DNA of 64,000 nt from Prescottella sp. R16. GTDB taxonomy: Bacteria; Actinomycetota; Actinomycetes; Mycobacteriales; Mycobacteriaceae. A model generated the notes under the pieces. It was given only the letters and a program-made list of their open reading frames with translations. It had not been told where the DNA came from and did not search any database. The DNA is taken from NCBI RefSeq assembly GCF_030656875.1, contig NZ_CP130943.1, forward strand, positions 2,790,001 to 2,854,000, written 5' to 3'. This document shows, one piece after another, positions 27,114-35,690 of the stretch (position 1 is the stretch's first letter; every line of letters starts with the position of its first letter). The position numbers and the translations under genes are program-made.

Positions 27114-27651
27114 GATCAATGATCCTTCCAGGTGAGGATCAATCCTCACCGGTCAGGAGTCAACCAAAGCCGGGGCAGTCCCACGGGTCCGAACTGTTCA
27201 AGGGCGACGATCTCGGAAGAGTCGTCGACGTCTCGTACGAGGGTTGGTTCGAGGAACCACCCCGGCAGGTCGGTGCCGCGCCCGCCTCCGGTGACCACCG
27301 TTGCTCCGTTCGCGGTCGCCTTGTCCAGCAATGATCGAACGAAAGCGTGTTGCGCTTCGTTGTGCAGTGGTCCCATTCCTGTTGGCGGGTCAGCGCCGTT
27401 CCCCACGCTGATCTTTGAGGCAACGGCGGTGAATGCTTCGCAGAATTCGTCTAGACGAGCGTGGGGAACGTAAGCACGTTTGGGTGCGACGCACATCTGC
27501 CCCGCGTTGAAGAACGCAGAACGGGCCAATGACGTTGCTGTCTGTTCCATATCGGCGTCGTCGAGGACGATTACAGGGTCGTTTCCGCCGAGCTCGAGGG
27601 CGACCGGGGTGATCGTCTGGGCAGCCTGCTTCATGATTTGTCGCCCCACCC

Positions 27652-28951
27652 CAGGGGCCCGGCAAAGTCGTGAGTGATACACGCTGAGCTGGGGTTTCAG
27701 TGCGAGATGACGCTCGACGAGAGCGCGGATTGGGGCGGGCACGACCGCCTCGGCGATGATTCAAGTTCCTACACAATCGTCACAACCAGGAACGAGTCGT
27801 GCCCGCAGCCTCATCTTCTCCCACGCCTGTTCCAGTGTCCGACACCGGGATCCTCGACGCGCTCGACTGGGTGCCCGATCCACGGGCCCGGCGTGGGGTC
27901 CGGCACCCGCTCACGGTGATCCTGTCGGTGTCCCTGGCCGCGGTGTGCGCCGGCGCGCGCTCGTTCACCGCCATCGCAGAGTGGGTCCATGATGCGCCGG
28001 CAGACGCGCTCGGGAAGCTGGGTGTGGCCGATCGGGTGCCGTCGGAATCGACGATCCGCCGCACCCTCGCCCGCGTCGACGCGGCCGTGTTGGACCAGGT
28101 CATCGGCATGTGGGCGTGGCTACGAACCCGGGTGGTCGACGGGCGCCGGGTGATCGCCGTCGACGGCAAGACGTTGCGAGGCGCGAGGGACGCGGCCGGG
28201 CATCTCACCCATCTGCTGGCCGCCCTCGACCACGGCAGCGGGGTGGTCCTCGGACAGGTCGAGGTCGGTGCGAAGACCAACGAGATCCCGCTGATCACCG
28301 ACCTCCTCGCCCCACTCGACCTCACCGACGCGGTGGTCACCGCGGATGCCCTGCACTGTCAGCGGGCCACCGCCGAGTACATCGTCGGTCGGGGCGGGCA
28401 TTACGTGTTCACCGTCAAGAACAACCAGAAGGTCCTGCGGGATCTGTTGAAGTCGTTGCCGTGGAACGCGATTCCTGTCTCGTCGTCGACCGGTGGGTAT
28501 GGTCACGGGCGGCGGGAGCAGCGCACGATCAAGGCCACCGAGGTCGCCGGTGGGCTCGGGTTTCCACACGCCTGCCAGGTGTTGCAGGTGCGTCGCACCG
28601 TCACCAGGAAGGGCCGTAGATCCGTCGAGGTCGTCTACCTGGTCACCTCGATCCCGATGACCTCTGCCGCTCCGCTGCAGGTCGCCGGCTGGGTTCGCGG
28701 GCATTGGGCGATCGAGAACCGCCTGCACTGGGTCCGGGACGTCACCTTCGACGAAGACCGCTCCGCCGTCCGCACCGGCACCGGTCCGCAGGTGATGGCC
28801 ACCATCCGCAACACCGTCGTCAGCGTCCTGCGGTTGGCCGGCCACGACAACATCGCAGCCGCGCTACGGCATCACGGCCGCGACCCGCATCGTCCGATCG
28901 ATCTACTTCATGCCGCCTGACATGCAGCTATGCGACTTTGCCGGGGCCCTG
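27652..28951 (+). mobile_element. ISAs1-family insertion sequence, copy 2
   Basis: A 1,300-bp intact element with 19-bp ends (CAGGGGCCCGGCAAAGTCG / complement of CAGGGCCCCGGCAAAGTCG). The left flank CGCCCCACCC and right flank AGCTACATCG differ, so no target duplication is present. It joins a truncated aldehyde dehydrogenase to a truncated solute-binding protein, which points to recombination between copies. This is the only copy in + orientation. Confidence 0.93.
27799..28920 (+). CDS. ISAs1-family transposase (copy 2)
   Basis: A 373-aa DDE transposase. The N-terminal DUF-like domain (GILDALDWVPDPRARRGVRH) is followed by the ISAs1 catalytic core with VIAVDGKTLRG (Asp), VVTADALHCQ (Asp) and HWAIENRLHW (Glu). 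The translation is identical to copy 3 and differs from copy 4 at one residue (Gln versus Arg in GRREQRTIKA). The ATG/GTG start context follows the 19-bp end by about 130 bp. Confidence 0.93.
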   Translation: MPAASSSPTPVPVSDTGILDALDWVPDPRARRGVRHPLTVILSVSLAAVCAGARSFTAIAEWVHDAPADALGKLGVADRVPSESTIRRTLARVDAAVLDQVIGMWAWLRTRVVDGRRVIAVDGKTLRGARDAAGHLTHLLAALDHGSGVVLGQVEVGAKTNEIPLITDLLAPLDLTDAVVTADALHCQRATAEYIVGRGGHYVFTVKNNQKVLRDLLKSLPWNAIPVSSSTGGYGHGRREQRTIKATEVAGGLGFPHACQVLQVRRTVTRKGRRSVEVVYLVTSIPMTSAAPLQVAGWVRGHWAIENRLHWVRDVTFDEDRSAVRTGTGPQVMATIRNTVVSVLRLAGHDNIAAALRHHGRDPHRPIDLLHAA

Positions 28952-29281
28952 AGCTACATCGGGATCAACGTTCTCGACGAATCTCCCTACGTGCGGATGT
29001 ACGGCAACCTGCACAGCGATTCGACGTCCAATGTCCTCGGCTACAAGAATCCCGACATGGACGCACTGCTAGGCGAGCTGAAGACTGCCCCGACTGCCGA
29101 TGAGCGCCGACGCGTTCTCGAAAATATTCAGACGCTCGTCAACGAGACTGCGCCGATCGCCGTCATGGGAGCCGGCAAGTACTTCATTCCGTGGAGTCAA
29201 GATGCACACGGAATCGTTCCCAGTGCGGACGGAATCATGCTTTTCGAAAAGGCCTGGCTCGCAACTGATTCCGCTTCCTGA
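28952..29281 (+). pseudogene. C-terminal fragment of a peptide-type solute-binding protein
   Basis: The frame entering from the IS end encodes LGYKNPDMDALLGELKTA...IMLFEKAWLA. This aligns with the C-terminus of the intact solute-binding lipoprotein at 38692-40314 (LGYTNADMDALLSRLRTT...IMLFGKAWIG). All of the N-terminal lobe is missing, removed at the ISAs1 copy 2 boundary. It is a paralogue of the intact gene, not a displaced piece of it. Confidence 0.85.
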
Positions 29282-29617
29282 GTCATCTGCCGCCTTTAGA
29301 TCCCCATCCCGATCCGCGGGGCCTGTTGGCTCCCCGATGTGTTGGAGGATTCCCTCCAAGCTCACCCAGCGGCTGCCTCAGGTCTCGGGGTTGCCATGGT
29401 GACGCTCCCGTTGCCAGCTGGAACCGTAGTGCTCACCGGCCTGCGCATGCGGTCGGTCCGAACCAGACATGTACTGCGAGGCGATCCTGGGCCATCCTGC
29501 GGGTCGGTGTCGCGGGGTCGAACCTGCGGCGTGCGGCGAGCGATCTTTGCTGACATGCATGTTTCCTCGTGAGAGTGGAGTTCAGCAGTGTTGGTTGTGG
29601 AACCTTCGCTCACGCTG
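29282..29617. other. Non-coding stretch upstream of the set A promoter
   Basis: About 340 bp after the solute-binding fragment with only short, low-quality frames. No repeat or RNA structure was recognised. The set A promoter begins at its right end. Confidence 0.4.
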
Positions 29618-29646
29618 TTGACACGTTAAGGTTTTGCCCTTAACGT
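29618..29646 (+). promoter_or_regulatory. Set A promoter with TAAG-N8-CTTA operator (site 2)
   Basis: TTGACA (29618-29623), 17-bp spacer, TAACGT (29641-29646). The spacer carries a perfect palindrome, ACGTTAAGG (29623-29631) / CCTTAACGT (29638-29646), containing TAAG-N8-CTTA. The set B promoter has the same -35, spacing, -10 and core, and both continue with CGTGATCC about 8 bp past the -10. It leaves a leader of about 220 nt before the dioxygenase start. Confidence 0.75.
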
Positions 29647-29872
29647 CGTTGCCGTGATCCACACCACGTCTTCGGGCAAGCCGATCGGTACCGACTGCGT
29701 GGTCGTTGATCGCTCGCATAGCCGACTCCGCTGACCGTCCGAGTCCGCTGAGTGGTCCTTTCCCGGAGAGGACGCGCACTTTGGCAGCGTCGAGCAACCA
29801 GATTCATTCGCGACCGATTCGACTCGACGCGCGGCATCGGTATCGCGCCACTGAACCCATAGGAGTAAGCAG

Positions 29873-30820
29873 ATGACGTACGCGCTTCCCGCCACTGCGG
29901 TGCCCACCCCGACTGATCCCCTCGCCTGCTTCGGGCCGATCGTCGCCCCGCGGACCGCAACCGGTACCGAGGATCGCCCCTACGAGTTGTTCACTCTGGA
30001 CCCGCATAGCCCGACTATCGGCGCCGAAATTTCGGGGATCAGGCTCGGCGGCGACCTGTCCGACGAGGTGATGGCCGAACTTCGCCGCGCGCTGCTCGAG
30101 TGGAAGGTGCTGTTCTTCCGGGATCAGGACATTTCCCGCGCCGAGCACCGCGCGTTCGCCGCTCGCTGGGGCGCATTGGAACAGCATCCGTTCTTCAAGT
30201 ACACACAGCCTGGGCAGAGCGACATCGAAGTCGCGACGCTAGCGAAGGATGCGACTGCCGTGGGGGCCGAGAACATCTGGCACAACGACGTCACCTGGCA
30301 CGAGTTTCCGTCGTTTGCAGCAGTGCTGCGCGCCGTCGAGATTCCTGCCGTGGGCGGTGACACCCTCTGGGCAGACATGGGCGCTGCCTACGATCTGCTA
30401 CCGGACGACATCAAGACTCACATCGACACCCTTGACGCCGAGCACGACTGGATCAAGTCGTTCGGCTCCGGAATGCCTCAGGACGCCATCGATATGTTGC
30501 GTCCGAAGTTCCCGCCAGTCACCCACCCCGTCGTGCGCGTCGTCCCGGAGACCGGTCGCCGTGTCCTGTTCGTCAACGCGGCGTTCACTCAGCGCGTCCT
30601 CGGTGTCTCGGAGAGCGAATCCAACGAGCTGCTGCGTCTGCTCTACCGCCATGCCATGCGCCCGGAATTCCAGGTGCGTCTGCGCTGGAAGCCGAACACC
30701 ATCGCGTTCTGGGACAACCGGACGTGTCAGCACTACGCGTCGAGCGACTATTTCCCGGCCCGCCGGGTGATGGAGCGCATCTCGATCGTCGGCGACAAGC
30801 CGATCGGGATCACCGCCTGA
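29873..30820 (+). CDS. TauD/TfdA-family Fe(II)/2-oxoglutarate dioxygenase
   Basis: A 315-aa enzyme with the iron triad His137-x-Asp139 (ENIWHNDVTWHE) and His287 (DNRTCQHYAS), and a 2-oxoglutarate-binding Arg at 297/298 (PARRVM). The sequence around TIGAEISGIRLGGDLSDE and DTLWADMGAAYDLLP is closest, by recall, to sulfate-ester dioxygenases such as AtsK and Rv3406. Those oxidise the carbon next to sulfate, releasing sulfate and an aldehyde. TfdA-like ether cleavage or taurine-type desulfonation are alternatives. It is the first gene of set A, with AGGAG 8 nt upstream of the ATG. Confidence 0.85.
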   Translation: MTYALPATAVPTPTDPLACFGPIVAPRTATGTEDRPYELFTLDPHSPTIGAEISGIRLGGDLSDEVMAELRRALLEWKVLFFRDQDISRAEHRAFAARWGALEQHPFFKYTQPGQSDIEVATLAKDATAVGAENIWHNDVTWHEFPSFAAVLRAVEIPAVGGDTLWADMGAAYDLLPDDIKTHIDTLDAEHDWIKSFGSGMPQDAIDMLRPKFPPVTHPVVRVVPETGRRVLFVNAAFTQRVLGVSESESNELLRLLYRHAMRPEFQVRLRWKPNTIAFWDNRTCQHYASSDYFPARRVMERISIVGDKPIGITA

Positions 30821-30841
30821 TTCGAGAGGCAACGAAAACTA

Positions 30842-32332
30842 GTGAGTACACACGAATTGCCGATGACCCGAGGGCGGATTGTTGCCGTTCTCGCACTGAT
30901 CATTCTCCTCTCCGAAATCGCAACGTTCGAGATTCTCATGGTGCTGCCGGCGTTGCCGCATATAGCCCCTGAGTTCCAGACGCTGAGTATCGCGTGGGTT
31001 GTCTCGATCGTGACCTTGGCGGGAGCAACGGTGATGCCGTTGGTCGGCAAGGCCTCGGACAAATGGGGCAAGAAGCGGGTGATCATCGTGCTCGCGCTGG
31101 TGTTCGTCTTGGGCAGCGTTATTTGTGCGGCGGCCACATCCTTTGCCGTCCTCTTGGTGGGCCGCGCACTGCAGGGATCTCTGATGGGGATCGTGTCGAT
31201 CTCGTACGGTCTCGTGCGCGACATCATCCCTCGAGATGTCGTTCCGTTGGCTCTAGGCGCCGTTGTCACCGGGGTCGGAATGTCCGCCATAGCAAGCCCG
31301 TTCGTTGCGGGCTGGCTGATCGACAGCACCGGGTACCAGGGCATCTTCTGGTTCATGGCCGCCTACGTCGCCGTACTGCTGCCGTTGTATGCGCTGGTCG
31401 TTCCGGAGAGCCCCATTCGGCTCGATCGCCCAGTCGACTATCTCGGCACCATCCTGCTGGGCCCGGGTATCGGCATGCTGCTTCTCGGAGTCTCGAAAGG
31501 AGCGCAGTGGGGTTGGACTTCGCCCTGGACCCTGATCTGTTTGCTCGGAGGGATAGCGATGCTCGCCGCGTTCATCGCGTGGCAGCGCATCACCCCGAAT
31601 CCGCTCATTGACCTGAAGGTTCTGCTGGGTCCGAAGTTCGGTCCCACAGTGCTCGCTGTGGCCTGCATTTCGTACATGATGAACGCGCACGCGCTCATCA
31701 TTCCGACCATGTTGCAGACTCCGAGTGGGTTGCCGGGCGTGAGTTACGGATCGGGTCTGTCGGCCACACAACTGGCGATCTGGACGTTCCCAGTCGGACT
31801 CGTGTCAATGATCATGGGCCCTGTCGGTGGCGTGCTGTGTAAACGCATCGGCGGCAGGTACGTGCTGATGACCGCGGGCGTGCTGTTCCTCGTCGTCATG
31901 TTCCTGGGCTCGCGCCTGTTCACCATCCAGTGGCAGGTCGCCATCATGAGCGCAACCGCGGGTCTCGCCGTAGGCCTCGTTCACTCGTCCAATGCGAACC
32001 TTGTGCAGGACGCCCTACCCGCTTCGCAGGGAGGCGTGGGCAACACGATTGGCGGTATGGGAGCCCTTCTGGCCGGTGGCATCGCCACCACTCTCACCGG
32101 AGTGGTGATGTCGAACCACGTTCTTGCTGTCGACCCAGTGACGCATGCCGTGTTGTACGCCGACGTAGCGATCACCCGCAGTTACCTGTACGCCGCCGTA
32201 GTCGGCATCGTGGGCCTGATCGTCGTTCTGGTCATGAGGCACGGACGCGAACCGGCACAGGGCGGACTGCAAGCAGAATCCGCGAACGGAGCTGCAGCGC
32301 CAGCGCAGGACTCGGTGACGCTCCCGGCGTAA
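30842..32332 (+). CDS. Major facilitator superfamily permease (EmrB/QacA-like)
   Basis: A 496-aa membrane protein with about 14 hydrophobic segments, motif A in GKASDKWGKKR near residue 70 and a motif-C-like GVGMSAIASPFVAGWL. The 14-helix arrangement is typical of drug:H+ antiporters, but in a catabolic operon it may import the substrate or expel toxic intermediates. It starts with a GTG 21 bp after the dioxygenase gene and has no counterpart in set B. Confidence 0.88.
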   Translation: MSTHELPMTRGRIVAVLALIILLSEIATFEILMVLPALPHIAPEFQTLSIAWVVSIVTLAGATVMPLVGKASDKWGKKRVIIVLALVFVLGSVICAAATSFAVLLVGRALQGSLMGIVSISYGLVRDIIPRDVVPLALGAVVTGVGMSAIASPFVAGWLIDSTGYQGIFWFMAAYVAVLLPLYALVVPESPIRLDRPVDYLGTILLGPGIGMLLLGVSKGAQWGWTSPWTLICLLGGIAMLAAFIAWQRITPNPLIDLKVLLGPKFGPTVLAVACISYMMNAHALIIPTMLQTPSGLPGVSYGSGLSATQLAIWTFPVGLVSMIMGPVGGVLCKRIGGRYVLMTAGVLFLVVMFLGSRLFTIQWQVAIMSATAGLAVGLVHSSNANLVQDALPASQGGVGNTIGGMGALLAGGIATTLTGVVMSNHVLAVDPVTHAVLYADVAITRSYLYAAVVGIVGLIVVLVMRHGREPAQGGLQAESANGAAAPAQDSVTLPA

Positions 32333-32408
32333 CGAACTGCCCAACACCGTCCGCATAACTGCGCTCACCCGAACCGTTACCGTCCAGCTTTGTTCCAGGA
32401 GAATCATC

Positions 32409-33098
32409 GTGTCCGACATATCGGCCCTCGACGCCCGCATGGATCTTCGGTCCCTACTCGACACGCGCCGCAGTTGCCGCGCCTTCCGTCCGGACCCGGT
32501 CCCGCGGGAGACCATCGAGCAGATCCTCGAACTGGCGCAGCGCACCCCATCCTGGTGCAACACCCAGCCCTGGCAGGTCGCCATCACCGCCGGCGAAGCG
32601 ACTGAGCGCTTTCGGAAAGGCCTCGCCGACTACGTACGGTCCTCACCGCAGTCACCCGACTTCCCCTTCCCGGGCGAATATAGAGGGGAGTACGGCGCGC
32701 GACGCAAGGAATGCGCGATGCAGTTGTATGCGAGCGTAGGCATCGCCGCCGAGGACCGCCAGGCGTCGGCAGCGCAGACGATGAAAAACTTCGACCTATT
32801 CGACGCGCCGCACGTTGCAGTCATCACCACTGACGCGGCGCTCGGGGTCTACGGCGCCGTCGACTGCGGGTTGTACGTCAACACCTTCCTGCTGGCCGCA
32901 CACAGTCTCGGTGTGGCGACCGTCCCGCAGGCCGCGCTCGCCGGCAGTGCACCCTACCTTCGTAGCTTCTTCGACCTTCCGGCCGACCGAAAAGTGGTGT
33001 GCTCGATCTCATTCGGATACGCGGACGAAACCCACCCCGCAAACAGCTTCCGCACCGCCCGAGCAGACATCGCCGCAGTTGCCACCTGGACGTCCTGA
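32409..33098 (+). CDS. Nitroreductase-family flavoprotein (set A)
   Basis: A 229-aa FMN enzyme of the nitroreductase fold. It has the N-terminal RRSCRAFRPDPVPRE, TPSWCNTQPWQV, and a C-terminal GLYVNTFLLAAHSLGVATVPQ region. Family members reduce nitro groups, quinones, enones or act as flavin-dependent desaturases. The role here is unknown. It has the same length as its set B paralogue (55413-56102). The GTG start is preceded by CAGGAG. It is followed 75 bp later by the acyl-CoA synthetase in both sets. Confidence 0.85.
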   Translation: MSDISALDARMDLRSLLDTRRSCRAFRPDPVPRETIEQILELAQRTPSWCNTQPWQVAITAGEATERFRKGLADYVRSSPQSPDFPFPGEYRGEYGARRKECAMQLYASVGIAAEDRQASAAQTMKNFDLFDAPHVAVITTDAALGVYGAVDCGLYVNTFLLAAHSLGVATVPQAALAGSAPYLRSFFDLPADRKVVCSISFGYADETHPANSFRTARADIAAVATWTS

Positions 33099-33173
33099 GC
33101 GGGGGTCGCTCTTTTCCCTTGTCGGCGGAAAACGGCCGACGTCTCCTCCATCTAGTTCAAAGGATCATTCTTC

Positions 33174-34775
33174 ATGTCGTTGAACCTCGCGGACCTCTTC
33201 GAGGCCGTCGTCGACGAGATTCCCGACCGGCCGGCCCTGGTGTGCGGCGACGAACGCCGCTCGTTCCGCGAGCTCGATCGGCGAGCCAATCAGCTAGCGC
33301 ATGCACTCACCGAATGGGGAATCAGCCCCGGCGACCATGTCGGCATCCACATGCGCAACAGTGTGCAGTTCGTCGAATCCATGCTGGCCTGCCTGAAAGT
33401 TCGCGCAGTGCCTGTCAACATCAACTATCGCTACACAGAGTCCGAACTTACCTACTTGTACAACAACTCGCAGGTTGTCGCTGTTCTCGCCGACAGTGAG
33501 TTTCTCCCGGTGATCGAGGCGACCCTGCCGGCTTGCCCTCGTGTCGCCACCGTCGTGAAGTTCGGACCAGCGGCCGCCTCGCAGCGTGCGGCCGTCGCGT
33601 ACATTGATTTCGAGGAGGCCATTGCCGGAAAGCCAGTCGCGCGGGGATTCGCTCCACGTAGCGACGATGATCGCTTCATCATCTACACCGGCGGCACCAC
33701 AGGCATGCCCAAGGGCGTCGTATGGCGCCAGGAAGATTTCTTCATGGCCGCCCTCGCCGGGGGCAACCACAACGGCCCGCCGTTTACCGACAGCCGAGAA
33801 CTTGCTGCAGCGGCGGCATCCAATCCTCATCCCATGACCCTGATCCTGCCGGCACCGCTGATGCACGGAGCTGCCGTCTACTCCGTGTTCAGCGGTTTCT
33901 TCGGCGGCGCTACCCAAGTGTTGATGCGCGCTTTCGACCCGGTTGAAGCACTCCGGCTCATCCAGGATGAGCAGGCGTCGTGTATCACCGTTGTCGGCGA
34001 TGCGATGGCCCGCCCGCTCGCCGATGCGATTGCCCGACTGGGGTCCTCGTACGACCTCAGCTCGCTGCTGATGGTCAGCTCCGGCGGCGCCCTATGGTCC
34101 CGTAGCTCCAAGGACCAGCTGCTCGAACTCATGCCGCATCTCCTTCTGCGGGACGGCTTCGGCGCTTCCGAGTCCGGCGTGGACGGCACCCTCGAGACCG
34201 ATGCCGACGGCAACATGCGGGTCGTGGGCAACCCCAGCATGTCGGTGGTGGACGAGAAGCTGCGTCCGGTCGAGCCCGGATCCGGAGAACTCGGATACAT
34301 CGCGCGCAGCGGGCACGTGCCACTGGGTTACTTCAACGATCCGGACAAGACGGCGGAGACGTTCCCGGTCGTCGACGGGGTACGGATGTCGATCCTGGGC
34401 GACATGGGCCGGATCGACGCGGACGGCTCGATCGTCCTGCTCGGTCGCGGTTCGGTGTGCATCAACACCGGCGGCGAGAAGGTGTTCCCCGAGGAGGTCG
34501 AGGCAGCCGTCAAGAGCCACCCGGCTGTCATGGACGCCGTCGTCGCCGGCACCCCGCACGAGCGGTACGGTGAGCAGGTTTCCGCGGTTGTCCAACTGCG
34601 TGAGGGCGCCGGTGACATCGATCTCGACGAGATCGCAGAGCACTGCCGGGCCGCGATCGCGGGCTACAAGGTTCCGCGTTCGATAGTGGTCGTGCCTGCG
34701 GTCGTGCGTTCGCCGGCGGGAAAGGCTGATTACCGTTGGGCCCGAGGCGTGCTCGCAGAGTCGGTAGGGGCATGA
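33174..34775 (+). CDS. Acyl-CoA synthetase (AMP-forming), set A
   Basis: A 533-aa ligase of the ANL superfamily. It has the P-loop IIYTGGTTGMPKGV near residue 165, adenine motif DGFGASESG, hinge LGRGSVCINTGGEKVFPEEV and catalytic Lys in SPAGKADYRWA near the C-terminus. It activates a carboxylic acid with ATP and CoA in the cytosol; chain or ring specificity cannot be read from sequence. It matches the set B enzyme in length and over most positions. Its stop overlaps the hydratase start (ATGA). Confidence 0.9.
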   Translation: MSLNLADLFEAVVDEIPDRPALVCGDERRSFRELDRRANQLAHALTEWGISPGDHVGIHMRNSVQFVESMLACLKVRAVPVNINYRYTESELTYLYNNSQVVAVLADSEFLPVIEATLPACPRVATVVKFGPAAASQRAAVAYIDFEEAIAGKPVARGFAPRSDDDRFIIYTGGTTGMPKGVVWRQEDFFMAALAGGNHNGPPFTDSRELAAAAASNPHPMTLILPAPLMHGAAVYSVFSGFFGGATQVLMRAFDPVEALRLIQDEQASCITVVGDAMARPLADAIARLGSSYDLSSLLMVSSGGALWSRSSKDQLLELMPHLLLRDGFGASESGVDGTLETDADGNMRVVGNPSMSVVDEKLRPVEPGSGELGYIARSGHVPLGYFNDPDKTAETFPVVDGVRMSILGDMGRIDADGSIVLLGRGSVCINTGGEKVFPEEVEAAVKSHPAVMDAVVAGTPHERYGEQVSAVVQLREGAGDIDLDEIAEHCRAAIAGYKVPRSIVVVPAVVRSPAGKADYRWARGVLAESVGA

Positions 34776-35521
34776 GCGTTGTCGAAGAGCAGCGGGGTCG
34801 AATCCTAATCGTCCGTATCGACCGCGAGGCGAAGCGCAACGCGATCGATCGCGCCACCGCAGACGGAATCGATGCTGCTCTCAATCGTCTCGACGACGAT
34901 CCCAATCTATGGGTCGGGGTCATTACGGGATCGTCGACAATCTTCAGCGCGGGCACGGACCTGAGTGCTGGGGTCGATCTCCGCACCGAGCGCGGCGGCG
35001 AATACGGGGTTATCAGACGCGAACGCACGACACCGCTGATCGCCGCGGTCGAGGGTCCAGCCCTCGGTGGAGGCTTCGAGATTGCGCTCGCCTGTGATGC
35101 CATCATCGCCTCTTCCACAGCGATGTTCGGACTACCAGAAACTCGCCGCGGACTTGTGGCCACTTCAGGGGCCCTGTTCCGTGCCGCACGAGCGTTGCCC
35201 CCGAATGTTGCACGAGAACTACTCATCTCGGGACGCACTCTGGGACCCGAACGCGCCTACGCACTGGGCCTAGTCAACGAGGTAGCCGAAGCCGGGAGGG
35301 CGCTCGAGCACGCTATCGACTTCGCGGAAGACATCTGCCTTTCCTCCCCGATGGCGGTGCGCGAAACTTTGCGTGCGGTCCGAGCCCTGACTGCGGCGGA
35401 CGACGTTCTCGGTTGGCGGGCAACACAGGAGGCAATCGAGGTATTCATCGCCTCCAACGACATGAAGGAGGGCATCAGCGCATTCTTCGAAAAGCGCCCG
35501 CCCCGATGGAGCGGTCACTGA
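34772..35521 (+). CDS. Enoyl-CoA hydratase/isomerase family protein, set A
   Basis: A 249-aa crotonase-fold protein. It has the oxyanion-hole segments [10 protein letters not shown] and [15 protein letters not shown], and an active-site Glu in [13 protein letters not shown]. It probably hydrates the 2-enoyl-CoA in beta-oxidation. The ATG at 34772 overlaps the synthetase stop and matches the start of the set B homologue (52982-53731), which has the same 249-residue length. Confidence 0.88.
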   Translation: MSVVEEQRGRILIVRIDREAKRNAIDRATADGIDAALNRLDDDPNLWVGVITGSSTIFSAGTDLSAGVDLRTERGGEYGVIRRERTTPLIAAVEGPALGGGFEIALACDAIIASSTAMFGLPETRRGLVATSGALFRAARALPPNVARELLISGRTLGPERAYALGLVNEVAEAGRALEHAIDFAEDICLSSPMAVRETLRAVRALTAADDVLGWRATQEAIEVFIASNDMKEGISAFFEKRPPRWSGH

Positions 35522-35559
35522 TACGCCGCATGTACACGGCGACGACGAGTGCCCTACCT

Positions 35560-35679
35560 GTTCGACAAATGCACCGCGGAAACGCAGTAGCGCCCCCCGC
35601 GGTAATGCAGCTAGTAGAAGTGATCGACGAGCGGATCCTGGGTCTGCCGCGCGATCCCGATCCCGATCCCGGAAAGTGA
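35560..35679 (+). pseudogene. Acyl-CoA dehydrogenase C-terminal scar
   Basis: In the gap between the hydratase and thiolase genes a short frame ends [19 protein letters not shown] followed by TGA. The intact tandem acyl-CoA dehydrogenase of set B ends [18 protein letters not shown], and there too the thiolase gene follows within about 10 bp. The stretch is therefore the last 20-30 codons of a deleted dehydrogenase. The 5' border of the scar is approximate. Confidence 0.8.
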
Positions 35680-35690
35680 GTTCCACACGC

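Larger units (their letters stand above)
25928..27182 (-). mobile_element. IS3-family insertion sequence
   Basis: A 1,255-bp element with imperfect 26-bp terminal repeats beginning GGGACTGCCCCG at both ends (22 of 26 matching). It is flanked by a 3-bp direct repeat ACG (25925-25927 and 27183-27185, + strand), the size usual for IS3. It contains overlapping orfA and orfB. The insertion is in the aldehyde dehydrogenase gene and the target can be restored exactly, so the event looks recent. Confidence 0.95.
25636..27651 (-). pseudogene. Aldehyde dehydrogenase, broken by an IS3 and truncated by an ISAs1
   Basis: The C-terminal part (25636-25927, FPVVGYDSLDQVIDTLNGQEFGLGAS onward in part) and the middle part (27183-27651, with the catalytic FFNAGQMCVAPK) belong to one NAD(P)-dependent aldehyde dehydrogenase. 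Removing the IS3 and one CGT duplication restores QFGPVFPVV without a gap. The N-terminal roughly 230 residues are missing, cut at 27651 by ISAs1 copy 2. It is a diverged paralogue of the intact aldehyde dehydrogenase at 50704-52074, so it probably belonged to set A. It is non-functional as it stands. Confidence 0.9.

Noticed and set aside
29500..29535. GGGGTCGAACCTGCGGCG, resembling a tRNA T-arm and a possible att site
   Set aside because: No cloverleaf can be built around it, and it does not match the tRNA-Met 3' end over more than a few bases.
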